From contig NZ_BNEA01000007.1 of NCBI RefSeq assembly GCF_016860525.1, positions 248,001 through 312,000 on the forward strand: a stretch of DNA of 64,000 nucleotides. The letters are read 5' to 3'. The first letter of the stretch is position 1; each line of letters begins with the position of its first letter. Under the pieces are notes generated by a model. The model did not search any database and was not told where the DNA came from. It saw only the letters and a program-made list of their open reading frames with translations. This document shows, in pieces, positions 17,029-26,469 of the stretch. A program made the position numbers and the translations under genes. Source of the stretch: Streptomyces rubradiris (lineage in GTDB: Bacteria > Actinomycetota > Actinomycetes > Streptomycetales > Streptomycetaceae).

Positions 17029-18759
17029 TCAGCGCGTGACGCGCACCGTGGCCGACGCTGTCGCGTCCGTGTGCAGGTCGTCGCCCGGCCAGCTGACGGT
17101 GTAGGTCACCTGGCGCCGGGCGCGCGGCAGGTCGTCGATGGTGAAGGTGCCGTCGGCGGCGACGGTCACCGACGACAGGGTGCCGGTGCCGAGCCGGTCC
17201 GTGCGCTGCACGGTGAGCGTGGCCCGCTCGGGCAGGGCCTTGCCCTGTGCGGTGAACGTGCCGGTGAGGTGGACGCCCCCGCTCATGGTGGCCTCTTCCG
17301 GCCCGGTCAGCGTGATCGCGGCGGGCGCCCTGCCGACCGTCACCGTGTGGGTGACATCGGTGGCGGGGCGGTGGGTGAGGTCGCCGAGGAACGACACCCG
17401 GTACGTCGCCGTGCCGACGAGGTCGGGCTCGTCCAGGACGGTGAAGGTGCCGTCCTCCTTGACGGTCGCCGTGCCGAGCTGGTGGGTGCCGTTCGCGTCC
17501 TCGCGCACGGCGGTCACCTTCAGCGGCCGGGCGGGAGCGGGCCCGTCCCACTCCAGCCGGCCGCGCACCGACAGCGGCTCGCCCGCGACGGCTCCGGAGG
17601 GGCTGTGGGTGAGGTCGCCGGTGAAACGGGTGTCGTACTGGACGGCCGGAGGCTGGATGACGTGCAGCCAGTACTCGTAGCCGTTGCCGCCCCGGGTGAC
17701 CGCGAAGAGCCGGGAGCCGTCCTGGGACCAGGCCAGGCCCCGCGGGGCGACGCCGTTGCCGTCGAGACTGCCCTGGAAGACGAACTCCAGCGGCGGTGTG
17801 CCGTCGGCCGGGTCGGCGCTCTGCACCAGCAGGTCGGGCGTGCTGCCGCCGGCCTGGGCGCCCCGGGCGATGTACTTGCCGTCGCCGCTGAAGGCGACCG
17901 CGGTGGACGTCGCGCCGGCGGGCAGTGCCGGGTACTGGCCGGACGCGTCCGTCAGGTCGCCGGCGTTCAGCAGCCGGGTGCCGGCGGTGGCGTCGGCCAC
18001 GGCCACCTTGGTGCCGTCCGCGCTCGCCGCCATGTCCTTCAGGTCGAGGGCGCCCTTGCCGTCGGCGTCCGCGAACCGGCGGGAGGCGTCCCGCACCGGG
18101 GTGGTGCCGCTGACGTCGAACGAGGCGAGGAACGGGTCGGCGGCACCGCTCTCCTTGGGCTGGCCCATGAGAAGACGGTTCTGCCCGCCGGCGCCCGGGG
18201 CCAGTTGGAGCCGGCCGATGTCGTTCCAGCCGGTCGAGTTGACCGTGCCGTCGGCGAACATGTTCAGGGCGGTGGAGGCCGTGGCGCACTGGTAGGTCTG
18301 ATAGACGTAGGCGCTGGTGCTCCACACCCTGCCGCCGGTGAAGGCGAGTTGCCGGCCGCAGGTGTCGTAGGTGGCGCCGTACGCGCCGTTCTGCTGGAGT
18401 GTGCCGGTGTCGTAGGCGACGACGCGGCTGCGCTCGCCGACGTACAGCGTCGTGGCGTCCTCGCTGAGGGCCACGCCCGAGACCGCGTACTGGTGCGGGA
18501 GCGTGGCGACCTTCTGGCCGTCGAAGTCGTAGACCAGCACCGTGCCGTCGGAGTTGGTGTCGCGCTGGTCGGCGACGTAGACGCGCTGGTGGACCGAGTC
18601 GACGGCCAGGCCCGAGTACGTCCCGATCGGCAGCTTGGCCACCGCCTCGGAGGCCGCCGCGTGGGCCGCGGGCGCGGCGGCGACGGTCAGTCCGGTCCCG
18701 GCGAGCACGGCGGCGAGGAGTGTGGCCGCGAGACGTCCGGATCGCTGTGCTGTATCCAA
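17029..18759 (-). CDS. Secreted beta-propeller (YncE/WD40-like) protein with Ig-like repeats
   Basis: 576 aa. TTG start at 18759 with GGGGGG five nt upstream. The signal peptide (about 1-35) ends APAAHA. Residues about 40-370 contain repeated propeller blades of the form YSGLAVDSVHQRVYVADQR, VSGVALSEDATTLYVGER and STAVAFSGDGKYIARGA. Residues about 375-576 form two or three Ig-like/bacterial surface repeats (DTRFTGDLTHSPSG..., YRVSFLGDLTHRPATDVTHTV..., YTVSWPGDDLHTDATASATV). Such proteins are exported or cell-wall associated, and their ligands are unknown. Cys pairs (DTCGRQ and YQCATA) could form one disulphide. Transcribed alone; a strong hairpin follows the stop. Confidence 0.75.
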   Translation of the reverse strand: MDTAQRSGRLAATLLAAVLAGTGLTVAAAPAAHAAASEAVAKLPIGTYSGLAVDSVHQRVYVADQRDTNSDGTVLVYDFDGQKVATLPHQYAVSGVALSEDATTLYVGERSRVVAYDTGTLQQNGAYGATYDTCGRQLAFTGGRVWSTSAYVYQTYQCATASTALNMFADGTVNSTGWNDIGRLQLAPGAGGQNRLLMGQPKESGAADPFLASFDVSGTTPVRDASRRFADADGKGALDLKDMAASADGTKVAVADATAGTRLLNAGDLTDASGQYPALPAGATSTAVAFSGDGKYIARGAQAGGSTPDLLVQSADPADGTPPLEFVFQGSLDGNGVAPRGLAWSQDGSRLFAVTRGGNGYEYWLHVIQPPAVQYDTRFTGDLTHSPSGAVAGEPLSVRGRLEWDGPAPARPLKVTAVREDANGTHQLGTATVKEDGTFTVLDEPDLVGTATYRVSFLGDLTHRPATDVTHTVTVGRAPAAITLTGPEEATMSGGVHLTGTFTAQGKALPERATLTVQRTDRLGTGTLSSVTVAADGTFTIDDLPRARRQVTYTVSWPGDDLHTDATASATVRVTR

Positions 18760-19063
18760 CTGTGCCCCCCACAGGCTGAGTCGAGCACCTCACCGGTGTC
18801 GGTGAGACGCCTGTGAAGGTCATGAAACAGGCGTGAAGATCACTTGGGCAAGAGGGCGCGCCCGGCCGGCCCCGCACGCTGCCGGCGGTCGCACGGGTCG
18901 CGGCGCAACCTCCCCGAGGAGGGGATCGCGTACTCCAAAGGCGGAGGGCCCGTTGGTCATCAGGCACGATGTCCGGCACCGGTCACGCCGTTGATCATGA
19001 ACTGGTGATGAGGCATCAGCAGTTCGGCGCCGGTACCGGCGCCGCCGACCCTAGGAGCCGGCC
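18760..19063. promoter_or_regulatory. 304-bp divergent promoter region with inverted repeat and TTCA(C/T) repeats
   Basis: Between the TTG-started secreted protein (minus) and the BBE-type oxidase (plus). ACGCCTGT (18807-18814) and ACAGGCGT (18827-18834) form a perfect 8-bp inverted repeat with a 12-nt spacer. On the minus strand the same stretch reads TTCACGCCTGT, TTCATGACC, TTCACAGG, that is, TTCA(C/T) units repeated at 9-11 nt, which faintly recalls PhoP boxes. The element lies about 50-75 nt upstream of the secreted protein start. Confidence 0.4.
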
Positions 19064-20665
19064 ATGGCGAAGGTGACACGACGCGGCGTTCTCGCGGGAG
19101 CGGCCGCAGTGGGGGGCGCGACCGCGGGACTGGGGTTGTCGAGCGCCACCGCGGCGGCGGACGCCGCACGCACCGGTGCGCCGGGCGCGGTGACGGTCGG
19201 TCCCGGCGATACGCGGTACGCGTCGCTGACCCGCCGGGGCAGCAACGCGCGCTTCGTCGGCGCCCCCGACTACGTCCGCGTGGCGTCCTCGACCCGGGAC
19301 GTGGTCGACGCCGTGCAGCGAGCGGTGGACGAGGGGCGGCGCATCGCCGTGCGCAGCGGAGGGCACTGCTTCGAGAACTTCGTGGACGACCCGGCCGTCA
19401 AGGCGCTCATCGACCTCTCCCCCATGTCCTCCGTCTCCTACGACGCACGGCGGCGGGCCTTCGCGGTGGAGCCGGGTGCCCTGCTCGGTGAGGTCTACCG
19501 GCGTCTGTTCCTCGGCTGGGGCGTGACCGTCCCGGCGGGCGCCACGGCCGAGGTCGGCGTCGGAGGTCATGTCCTGGGCGGTGGCTACGGTGCCCTGTCC
19601 CGCAGGTACGGCCTGTCCGTGGACCATTTGTACGCCGTCGAGGTGGTGGTCGTGGACGAGCGGGGCAGGGCGCGCAGCGTGGTGGCCACGCGGGAGCCCG
19701 GCGACCCGCACCGCGACCTGTGGTGGGCGCACACCGGGGGCGGCGGCGGCAACTTCGGCATTGTCACCCGCTACTGGTTCCGGTCCCCGGGCGCGAAGGG
19801 TTCCGACCCCTCGCGGCTGCTGCCGCGCGCGCCGGAGTCCGTGCTCTCCTTCAGCACCTCCTGGTCCTGGAAGGACCTGGACCGGCAGTCGTTCACCCGC
19901 CTGGTCACCAACCACGGCGGCTGGTACGAGCACAACAGCGCACCCGGCTCCCCCTACGCGGGCCTGTTCGGCGTGCTGATGCTCAACAACCGCCGGTTCG
20001 GCACGGTCGATCTGGTGGGCCAGGTCGATGCCACGGGCGCCGGGGCGCGGCGGCTGGTGGGCGACTACGTAACCGCGGTCGGAGCCGGGGTGCGGGCCCG
20101 GCCCACGCGGACCATGGAGGCCCGGCCGTGGCTCCAGGCGGCCGCGGCCGTCCAGGAGAGCGAACCGACGTACTACAAGGCCAAGGCGGCCTATCTGCGG
20201 CGGCGCTTCACGGACCGGCAGACGGACGAGCTGTACGCACACCTGTCGAGCGAGGCGGCCGGAGCGGCCGACGGTTCGGTGTGGCTGGTCTCCTACGGAG
20301 GGCAGGTCAACGCGGTGGCGCCCGGCGAGACGGCCGTGGCACAGCGGGATTCCGTCCTCAAGGCGATCTATCTCACCAGTTGGCGGAGCCCGGACGCGGA
20401 GGGGGCCGCCCTGGGATGGGTACGCGACCTCTACCGCGCGGTGTACGCCGACACCGGCGGCGTGCCCGTACCCGGCGCGGTCAGTGACGGCTCGTTCATC
20501 AACTACCCGGACGCCGATCTCACCGACCCGGCCCTCAACACCTCCGGGACACCGTGGCACACCCTGTACTACAAGGACCACTACGCGCGTCTGCAGCGCG
20601 TCAAGGCCCGCTGGGATCCGCGTGACGAGTTCCGCCACGCGCTGTCGGTCCGTCTTCCCGAGTGA
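19064..20665 (+). CDS. Tat-exported FAD-dependent oxidase of the berberine bridge enzyme (BBE) family
   Basis: 533 aa. MAKVTRRGVLAGAAAVGGATAG is a twin-arginine signal. The PCMH-type FAD-binding domain (about 60-240) has RRIAVRSGGHCFENFV, where the His is the usual 8-alpha covalent FAD attachment site, and VGVGGHVLGGGYGALSRRYGL. The second attachment Cys of bicovalent BBE enzymes, found just before the VGxGGH motif, is absent (GATAEVGVGGH), so a singly linked flavin is expected. The C-terminal BBE motif is FINYPDADL... with YYKDHYARLQRVKARWDPRDEFRHALSV. Members oxidise alcohols, sugars or alkaloid-like substrates with O2. The substrate is unknown; it probably acts outside the membrane. Confidence 0.88.
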   Translation: MAKVTRRGVLAGAAAVGGATAGLGLSSATAAADAARTGAPGAVTVGPGDTRYASLTRRGSNARFVGAPDYVRVASSTRDVVDAVQRAVDEGRRIAVRSGGHCFENFVDDPAVKALIDLSPMSSVSYDARRRAFAVEPGALLGEVYRRLFLGWGVTVPAGATAEVGVGGHVLGGGYGALSRRYGLSVDHLYAVEVVVVDERGRARSVVATREPGDPHRDLWWAHTGGGGGNFGIVTRYWFRSPGAKGSDPSRLLPRAPESVLSFSTSWSWKDLDRQSFTRLVTNHGGWYEHNSAPGSPYAGLFGVLMLNNRRFGTVDLVGQVDATGAGARRLVGDYVTAVGAGVRARPTRTMEARPWLQAAAAVQESEPTYYKAKAAYLRRRFTDRQTDELYAHLSSEAAGAADGSVWLVSYGGQVNAVAPGETAVAQRDSVLKAIYLTSWRSPDAEGAALGWVRDLYRAVYADTGGVPVPGAVSDGSFINYPDADLTDPALNTSGTPWHTLYYKDHYARLQRVKARWDPRDEFRHALSVRLPE

Positions 20666-20752
20666 AGCAGCGGGCTCGACTCCCTCGGCGGCGGGGGTGG
20701 CCGCCCCGCCCCGGGGGAAGTGCCGCTTGGCGGGACCGGGCGGCTTGCCGGA

Positions 20753-21952
20753 TCAGGTGCCGGAGCCGCCGCCGGTGCGGCGCCGTACCGCGCCGCCGCC
20801 GTGCCAGTCCAGCACCAACAGGGTGGCGTCGTCGGGCAGTTCCCCTCCGCACGCGTCGTGCACCGCCGCGGTCAGCGTCCGGATCACCTCACGGGGGTGC
20901 TCGTCGCGAGTGGCGGCGATGAGGGAGAGAAGGTCGACCGCGGCGGCCGCGCGTTCGTGCATGCCGTCGGTGATCAGGACGAGCCGGTCGCCGGGCTCCA
21001 GACGACGCCGCTGCACCTCGTAGGTGACCGGGGCCGGGACCCCGAACGGCATGTCCACCCTGATGGCGACCTCCTCCACCTGACCACCGCGTAGTCGCAG
21101 GGGCCAGGGATGGCCGGCGTTGACCAGTTCGCAGGCGCCGGTGCCCAGTTCGACCCGAAGCAGTTGCCCGGTGGTCATGCCGCGGCTGTGCCGGCTGAGC
21201 GCCTCATGAGCGGCGTACGCCTGGTCGAGGACGCCTCCCCCGGCCCGGCGGGCGCCGCGCAGGGCGTTCACGGTCAGCGTCGCCAGCAGGGCGGAATCGG
21301 TGTCGTGGCCCATGGCATCGGTGATCGACAGGTAGAGGGCAGCCTGGTCGAAGGCGTAGTCGTAGGTGTCGCCGCCGATGTCGTCGGCCGGGACCAGGCC
21401 ACCGGCCAGGGTGAACTGCGCGGCCTCGCAGCAGGACGCCGAGGGCAGCAGCTGGTGCTGGATCTCCGCGGCCAGGGTCATCGTGGTGGTGCGCCGTCCC
21501 CAGTGGTAGAGGTCGGTGAAGCGGCGGTCGGTCACCACGATGTACGCCAGCGCGTGCGCGGCCTGCGCGACCGCCTGGCGCAGCGCGTCGTCCGTGCGGG
21601 GCACCACCAGGTCCAGGACGCCGATGCAGTCGCCGCGGTTGGTGACCGGGGCCGCCAACCGGTGGCCGCCCTCTTCGGCCGGCTCCTGCTGGACGTCCTG
21701 GGAACGCAGTACCCGGTCGTACAGACTGCCCGCGAGCTCGCGTCTCTCCGCCCGGCCGAGCGTTTGCCCGGCCGCGTCGGCCCTGGGCAGCCGTACGGCT
21801 GCCTGTCCGAGCATGTCCACCAGCCAGAAGGAGACCTCGCTCGCCGAGAACCGCTCTTCCAGTTTCCGGGCGATCACGTCCACCGACTCCACCGGCGCGG
21901 CTTCCTCCGCTGCCCGCAGCACCTCGTCCAGGCCCAGGTCCTCATAGCCCAC
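20753..21952 (-). CDS. GAF-like sensor / SpoIIE-type (PP2C) serine phosphatase
   Basis: 399 aa from GTG at 21952, with GGGAGG eight nt upstream; the open frame extends to a GTG at 22015. The N-terminal region (about 20-160) is a GAF-like domain (IARKLEERFSASEVSFWLVDMLGQAAVRL ... GDCIGVLDLVV). The C-terminal half is a SpoIIE PP2C domain with metal-binding acidic motifs GGDTYDYAF, SITDAMGHDTDSALLA and LITDGMHERAA, and PDDATLLVLDW at the end. Such phosphatases dephosphorylate anti-sigma factor antagonists or related partners in signalling cascades. No partner kinase is adjacent. A solitary gene, convergent with the BBE oxidase gene. Confidence 0.85.
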   Translation of the reverse strand: MGYEDLGLDEVLRAAEEAAPVESVDVIARKLEERFSASEVSFWLVDMLGQAAVRLPRADAAGQTLGRAERRELAGSLYDRVLRSQDVQQEPAEEGGHRLAAPVTNRGDCIGVLDLVVPRTDDALRQAVAQAAHALAYIVVTDRRFTDLYHWGRRTTTMTLAAEIQHQLLPSASCCEAAQFTLAGGLVPADDIGGDTYDYAFDQAALYLSITDAMGHDTDSALLATLTVNALRGARRAGGGVLDQAYAAHEALSRHSRGMTTGQLLRVELGTGACELVNAGHPWPLRLRGGQVEEVAIRVDMPFGVPAPVTYEVQRRRLEPGDRLVLITDGMHERAAAAVDLLSLIAATRDEHPREVIRTLTAAVHDACGGELPDDATLLVLDWHGGGAVRRRTGGGSGT

Positions 21953-22219
21953 CGCGGGCACCTCCCGATCCTTCCGCCCCGGCTTCCACGCGGACCCTCC
22001 CGGACGCACCCGCACCCGGCCAGGACCGACACGCGCCGGACTAGCCCACTCCGGCCGAAGAACCGGTCACAAGAAGGCACTTCATCCGTTCGGCCGACAG
22101 CACGGCGCAGCCATCGGTGTACGGCCTTCGGGTGCCGTGGCGCCCTGCGCCGCTCTCCCTGCGGCAGGTACTGGTGTGTGCCGGCTGACGGGAGGTGCGC
22201 CGGCCGGGCGGCGCGATCC

Positions 22220-22642
22220 TCAGCGGGTGGCCGCCTCGACGGTGGCCAGGTCCTCGCCGGTGAGTTCCGCGACGCGGTGCGCCGGGACACCGGCCGCCAG
22301 GGCACGGGCGAGCAGGGCGTCACGGCCGTCGGTGCAGGAGCGGTAGCCCAGCAGTTCCTCCTCCAGCCGCGCCCGGTCCGGCGGAGCGGTGTGGTGGCGC
22401 AGCCGGCTCAGCTCCTCCTCCCCTAGCGGCACGGACAGCCGCTCGGCGTCCTCGGGGACGGCCGCCGTCTCCTCGGGCGGCACCAGCCGCAGGTCCGGGG
22501 AGGTTTCGGTGACCCCATGGGCCTGGAGCCAGGCCCGCACCGCGGGTGTCTCCAGGAAAGCCAGGTCACCGACAGCCGCCGGCGGCACGCCGGGCGCGGC
22601 CATCGCTTCGGACTTCAGCACGAGACAGGCGTCGTCGGTCAT
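22220..22642 (-). CDS. Small acidic cytosolic protein, conserved in Streptomyces (possibly the DUF6003 type)
   Basis: 140 aa from ATG at 22642 with GGGAGGAG nine nt upstream. It begins MTDDACLVLKS, contains FLETPAVRAWLQAHGVTETSPDLRLVPPEE and VPLGEEELSRLRHH, and ends with a HTH-like segment LARALAAGVPAHRVAELTGEDLATVEAATR that resembles the start of a DNA-binding domain. I think it belongs to a small Streptomyces family known as DUF6003, but this is from memory and unsure. No signal peptide or enzyme motif. Confidence 0.6.
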   Translation of the reverse strand: MTDDACLVLKSEAMAAPGVPPAAVGDLAFLETPAVRAWLQAHGVTETSPDLRLVPPEETAAVPEDAERLSVPLGEEELSRLRHHTAPPDRARLEEELLGYRSCTDGRDALLARALAAGVPAHRVAELTGEDLATVEAATR

Positions 22643-22801
22643 CGTCTGCTCCTCCCGTCGGAAGACTTGTCGGCACGGCACCCCGTATACCCGCGTTCGG
22701 CGCGCATGGTCATCCCGGCGCGGACCTGGTGGAAGGCGCGGGCATGGTCCAGTCCGCCGCCGGGTGCCCTGTACTGCGACAGGGCGCCTCCGTTCGACGA
22801 A

Positions 22802-22859
22802 TTGGTCTAGTCCCTTTTTGGTCCAGACCATTGACCCGCCCCTGCGGTGGCGCTATCCC
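22802..22859 (+). promoter_or_regulatory. Chitinase promoter with DasR-type direct and inverted repeats
   Basis: TTGGTCTAGTCC (22802-22813) and TTGGTCCAGACC (22818-22829) are the two 12-bp repeats typical of Streptomyces chitinase promoters. The second lies in TGGTC-CA-GACCA, which matches the DasR responsive element (consensus around TGGTCTAGACCA). It abuts a -35 TTGACC (22831-22836) with a 17-bp spacer to -10 TATCCC (22854-22859). DasR, the GlcNAc-responsive GntR regulator, is expected to bind here; the DasR gene is not in the window. Confidence 0.88.
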
Positions 22860-22924
22860 AGTAGTCGGCAACTCCTTCCGCGCGCAAGACCTTTGCCGCC
22901 TGCCCTCCACACACCGGGACTGAC

Positions 22925-24448
22925 ATGAGACTCGTGCGTTCCTTCCGCGCGGCCCTCACCGCCGCCACCACGGCGGCCGCGGTGGGCCTCGCCCTCGCGG
23001 GAACCGGCACCGCCGAAGCCGCGACACCCCTGCCGAACCACGTCTTCGCCCCCTACTTCGAGGCCTGGACCGGCGAGAGCCCCGCCGCCCTGTCCGCCCA
23101 GTCGGGCGCCAAGCACCTGACGATGGCCTTCCTCCAGACCGCCGCCAAGGGCTCCTGCACGCCGTACTGGAACGGCGACACGAGCATGCCGGTCGCCGCC
23201 TCGACCTTCGGTGCCGACATCAAGACGATCCAGGCGAACGGAGGCGACGTCATCCCCTCGTTCGGCGGGTACACGGCCGACACCACCGGCACCGAGATCG
23301 CCGACAGCTGCACCGACGTCCAGCAGATCGCCGCCGCGTACGAGAAGGTCATCACCACCTACGACATCTCGCGGCTCGACATGGACATCGAGGTGGACTC
23401 GCTCGACAACGCCGCCGGCATCGACCGCCGCAACAAGGCCATCAAGCTGGTCCAGGACCGGGCGGCGGCCAACGGGCGCAAGGTGGAGATCTCCTACACC
23501 CTGCCGACCACCACGCGCGGTCCCGCGGCGAACGGCGAGGCGCTGCTGCGCAACGCGATCAGCAACGGCACCCGGGTCGACGTCGTGAACCTCATGACGT
23601 TCGACTACTACGACAACCAGCCCCACGACATGGCGAAGGACACCCAGACCGCCGCCCAGGGCCTGTACGACCTGCTCGCCGAGCTGTATCCGGCCAAGAC
23701 CCCGGCCCAGCTGTGGAACATGGTCGGGGTCACCGAGATGCCGGGCGTCGACGACTTCGGCAAGGCGGAGACCTTCACCCTGGCCAACGCCCGGACCGTG
23801 TACGACTGGGCGGTCGCCAAGGGCATCAACACCCTGTCCTTCTGGGCGTTGCAGCGGGACAACGGCGGCTGTCCGGGAGGGGGCGCCGCGGACAACTGCT
23901 CGGGCATCGAACAGAACACATGGGACTTCACGCGCATCTTCGCCCCGTTCACCAGTGGCGGCGTCCCCGACCCGGCCGACGACTTCTCCGTGGCGCTCAG
24001 CCCGGCCTCCGGGTCCGTGACGGCCGGCCAGTCCGCGACGGCCACCGTGAAGACGGCCGTGACGAAGGGCGAGGCCCAGGAGGTGAAGCTGAGCGTCAGC
24101 GGCGCCCCGGCGGGTGTCACCGCCTCCCTCAGCCCCGCCTCGGTCACCGCCGGCGGCTCCTCCACGCTCACCCTGGCCACCACCCCGGCCGCGGCGTCGG
24201 GCACGTACACGGTCACCGTGACCGGCGCGGGCGCCTCGGGCAGCCACTCGGCGTCCTACTCCCTGACCGTCACCGGCGGCAGCGGGAACCAGTGCACGGC
24301 CGCCCCGTGGGCCAAGGACACGGTCTACACCGGCGGCCAGCAGGTCTCGTACAAGGGCCACACCTGGAAGGCCAAGTGGTGGACGACGGGCGAGGAGCCC
24401 GGCACCACCGGCCAGTGGGGTGTCTGGCAGGACCTCGGCGCCTGCTGA
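22925..24448 (+). CDS. Secreted GH18 chitinase with Ig-like linker domain and CBM5/12
   Basis: 507 aa. The signal peptide ends at about residue 33 (GTAEA|ATPL). The GH18 barrel (about 38-345) begins [12 protein letters not shown] and has the catalytic D152-M-D154-I-E156, with Glu156 as general acid. The usual leading Asp of DGxDxDxE is replaced by Ser (ISRLDMDIE), as in a subset of bacterial chitinases. A beta-sandwich repeat of about 90 residues ([22 protein letters not shown] ...) follows, then a C-terminal CBM5/12 chitin-binding module ([20 protein letters not shown] ... [11 protein letters not shown]). It degrades chitin outside the cell. Its DasR-type promoter ties it to GlcNAc-controlled chitin use. 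Confidence 0.93.
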   Translation: MRLVRSFRAALTAATTAAAVGLALAGTGTAEAATPLPNHVFAPYFEAWTGESPAALSAQSGAKHLTMAFLQTAAKGSCTPYWNGDTSMPVAASTFGADIKTIQANGGDVIPSFGGYTADTTGTEIADSCTDVQQIAAAYEKVITTYDISRLDMDIEVDSLDNAAGIDRRNKAIKLVQDRAAANGRKVEISYTLPTTTRGPAANGEALLRNAISNGTRVDVVNLMTFDYYDNQPHDMAKDTQTAAQGLYDLLAELYPAKTPAQLWNMVGVTEMPGVDDFGKAETFTLANARTVYDWAVAKGINTLSFWALQRDNGGCPGGGAADNCSGIEQNTWDFTRIFAPFTSGGVPDPADDFSVALSPASGSVTAGQSATATVKTAVTKGEAQEVKLSVSGAPAGVTASLSPASVTAGGSSTLTLATTPAAASGTYTVTVTGAGASGSHSASYSLTVTGGSGNQCTAAPWAKDTVYTGGQQVSYKGHTWKAKWWTTGEEPGTTGQWGVWQDLGAC

Positions 24449-24764
24449 GCCGTCCGACCGCCGCCGAGTGCGCTCGTACGAGCACGAGAACGCATCTCGT
24501 GACCGCCGGGACCGCCCACGGGCCGGTCCCGGTCCGGGCACCCGCAACGGACCACGGCCCCGCGTGGACGCGGCACGGGCGGCACGGGCACCCCTCGGCG
24601 ACGAGCCGGCCCCTGTGGTCGGGCCGTCGCCTGCCGGTCGCCCAGGACGTGAGACCGGCTCGTCCAGGACGTGGGGCCCAGGCTCCCCGCGCCGCCGGAC
24701 GCGGCCGCGGGCAGCCGGCCACGGGTCCCGTTTGCGGTGTGCGCGACGGGGGACCCAGCGACCC

Positions 24765-25676
24765 ATGACGACAACACCACCTCGCCGGATGCGGCGGGAC
24801 ATCGTTCCGCGGCTCCTGGACAGTGTCGAACGGCAGCCGCACGGTGACGCGGTGACCGACACGCTCAGCCGGGGCGTGCGCGCCCTGCCGCTGCGCGGCG
24901 GCCGGGACCTGCTGCACGGCAGGTGGCTGGGCCACCCGGTGCACCCGCTGCTGGTGCAGGTGCCGGTCGGCAGCTGGCTGTCCGCCGCGGTGCTGGACCT
25001 GTGCCCCGGCCGGGAACGGGCAGCGGGCTCGCTGATCGCGGTCGGGCTGGCCGCCGCCGCCCCGGCCGCGCTGGCCGGAGCCGTCGACTGGGCGGAACTG
25101 CACCCCCGCCAGCAGCGCGTCGGCCTGGTGCACGCGCTGGCCAACACGACGGCCGTCGCGCTGTACGCCGCCTCACTCGCCTGTCGCGTCAAGGGCCGTA
25201 CGAAGGCCGGCCGCGGCCTCGGCCTCCTGGGGCTGACGGCGGTGGCGGCCGGCGGCCTGCTGGGCGGCCACCTCGCCTACCGACAGGCCGCGGGCGCCAA
25301 CCACGCGGAAGAGGTTCCCCAGGTCGTCTCGGAGGGTTGGCACCGGATCGGGTCCGTGACCGAGTTCCCGGCCGGCCGCGCGACTCGGCGCGCCGTGGAC
25401 GACGTACCGGTCCTGGTCGTCCGCGAAGCCGACGGCACCTTCCACGCGCTGGCCGACCGGTGCAGCCATCTCGCGGGACCGCTGTCCGAAGGCACCCTCG
25501 AAGACGGATGCGTCCGGTGCCCCTGGCACGGCAGTGTCTTCCGCCTCGCCGACGGCTGGAACGTACAGGGCCCGGCCACTTCTCCCCAGCCCGCCTTCGA
25601 CACCCGCGTGGTCGACGGCCACCTCGAGGTGCGCCTGCGGGACCGGGACCAGACGGAGGACAGCACGGCCCGGTGA
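24765..25676 (+). CDS. DUF2231 membrane domain fused to a Rieske [2Fe-2S] domain
   Basis: 303 aa from ATG at 24765. The N-terminal half (about 45-180) is a four-helix DUF2231 membrane domain with the signature LHGRWLGHPVHPLLVQVPVGSW. The C-terminal half is a Rieske domain with ligands C233-x-H235 (CSHLAGPLSEG) and C252-x-x-H255 (CPWHGS). DUF2231-Rieske fusions are common in actinobacteria and probably act as small membrane-bound electron-transfer proteins; the partner is unknown. Longer in-frame upstream sequence (to 24420) is Arg/Pro-rich shadow of the chitinase gene end. Alone on its strand. Confidence 0.85.
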   Translation: MTTTPPRRMRRDIVPRLLDSVERQPHGDAVTDTLSRGVRALPLRGGRDLLHGRWLGHPVHPLLVQVPVGSWLSAAVLDLCPGRERAAGSLIAVGLAAAAPAALAGAVDWAELHPRQQRVGLVHALANTTAVALYAASLACRVKGRTKAGRGLGLLGLTAVAAGGLLGGHLAYRQAAGANHAEEVPQVVSEGWHRIGSVTEFPAGRATRRAVDDVPVLVVREADGTFHALADRCSHLAGPLSEGTLEDGCVRCPWHGSVFRLADGWNVQGPATSPQPAFDTRVVDGHLEVRLRDRDQTEDSTAR

Positions 25677-25731
25677 GCCTCCCCCGCGCTCGGCGGCTGA
25701 GCATCGGCCGGCACGACATGCGAGGACAGCA

Positions 25732-26469
25732 CTACGGTGAGCGGCGTCCGGCCCTCGACCCCCGGTACGCCGCGCGGCGGACGGCGGCGAGCGCGGGGCC
25801 GGGGGTGAAGCCCCGGGCATCGTGCTCGTAGACGTCGAAGCCCGCGCTCTCCTTCGGCCCGGCCGGCAGGGCGGAGCGCACGGTGAGCACGGCGAACGGC
25901 CGCCAGGAACGGCCGGTCCCCCCGGCGCACAGGTCGAAGACGAGCGGTCCGGCGGCCAGCGCCCGCGCCAGGCTCTCCGGGTCACCGTGCACCGGGCCTT
26001 GCCCGCACGGGCGGGGGAAGGCGGCCAGGACGCGGGAGCGGCCGCCCACCCGGTAGGGCAGGAGGCTGGAGTACGGCCCGCCGAGCGCGTCGGCGCGGAG
26101 CCGCGGCAAGTGCCGGCCCAGGCGGCCTTGGCCGCTGCTCGTCATCAGCAGATCCAGGGACCGGGCGGGTCCGTCGGCCTCGTCCACCCGTACGGCCAGT
26201 CCCAGCGCGTCGGGCAGGCGCCGGGGCAGCCCGGCCGCCCGGGACAGCCGCACGGTGGCGGTGAACCGGCCCGGTCCGTCCAGCCACGGCGCGCCCCAGC
26301 GTTCACCGCCGTCCGGCACCTCCACGTCGCCCGCGCACATCAGCCCGTGCGGATGCAGGGCGGGCGCCCCGCGCAGCCTGGCCGGCAGCCGGAAAGCCGC
26401 CTCGGCCGCTCGGACCCGCCATGACGCCGCCGGCTCACGGACCGGCCGGGCCTGCGCGCCTCTCAGCAT
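25732..26469 (-). CDS. Conserved hypothetical protein (sometimes labelled phosphodiesterase; function unknown)
   Basis: 245 aa from ATG at 26469, with GGGA six nt upstream. Recognisable stretches are FRLPARLRGAPALHPHG near the start, WLDGPGRFTATVRLSRAAGLPRRLPDALGLAVRV, LDLLMTSSGQGRLGRHLPRLRADALGGPYSSLLPYRVGG and a final VYEHDARGFTPGPALAAVRRAAYRGSR. It recalls a Streptomyces family with loose database labels, possibly distantly related to catalase-fold proteins; I see no heme ligand or catalytic motif that would settle it. No signal peptide. Convergent with the Rieske gene and divergent from the HAMP kinase gene. Confidence 0.55.
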   Translation of the reverse strand: MLRGAQARPVREPAASWRVRAAEAAFRLPARLRGAPALHPHGLMCAGDVEVPDGGERWGAPWLDGPGRFTATVRLSRAAGLPRRLPDALGLAVRVDEADGPARSLDLLMTSSGQGRLGRHLPRLRADALGGPYSSLLPYRVGGRSRVLAAFPRPCGQGPVHGDPESLARALAAGPLVFDLCAGGTGRSWRPFAVLTVRSALPAGPKESAGFDVYEHDARGFTPGPALAAVRRAAYRGSRAGRRSP

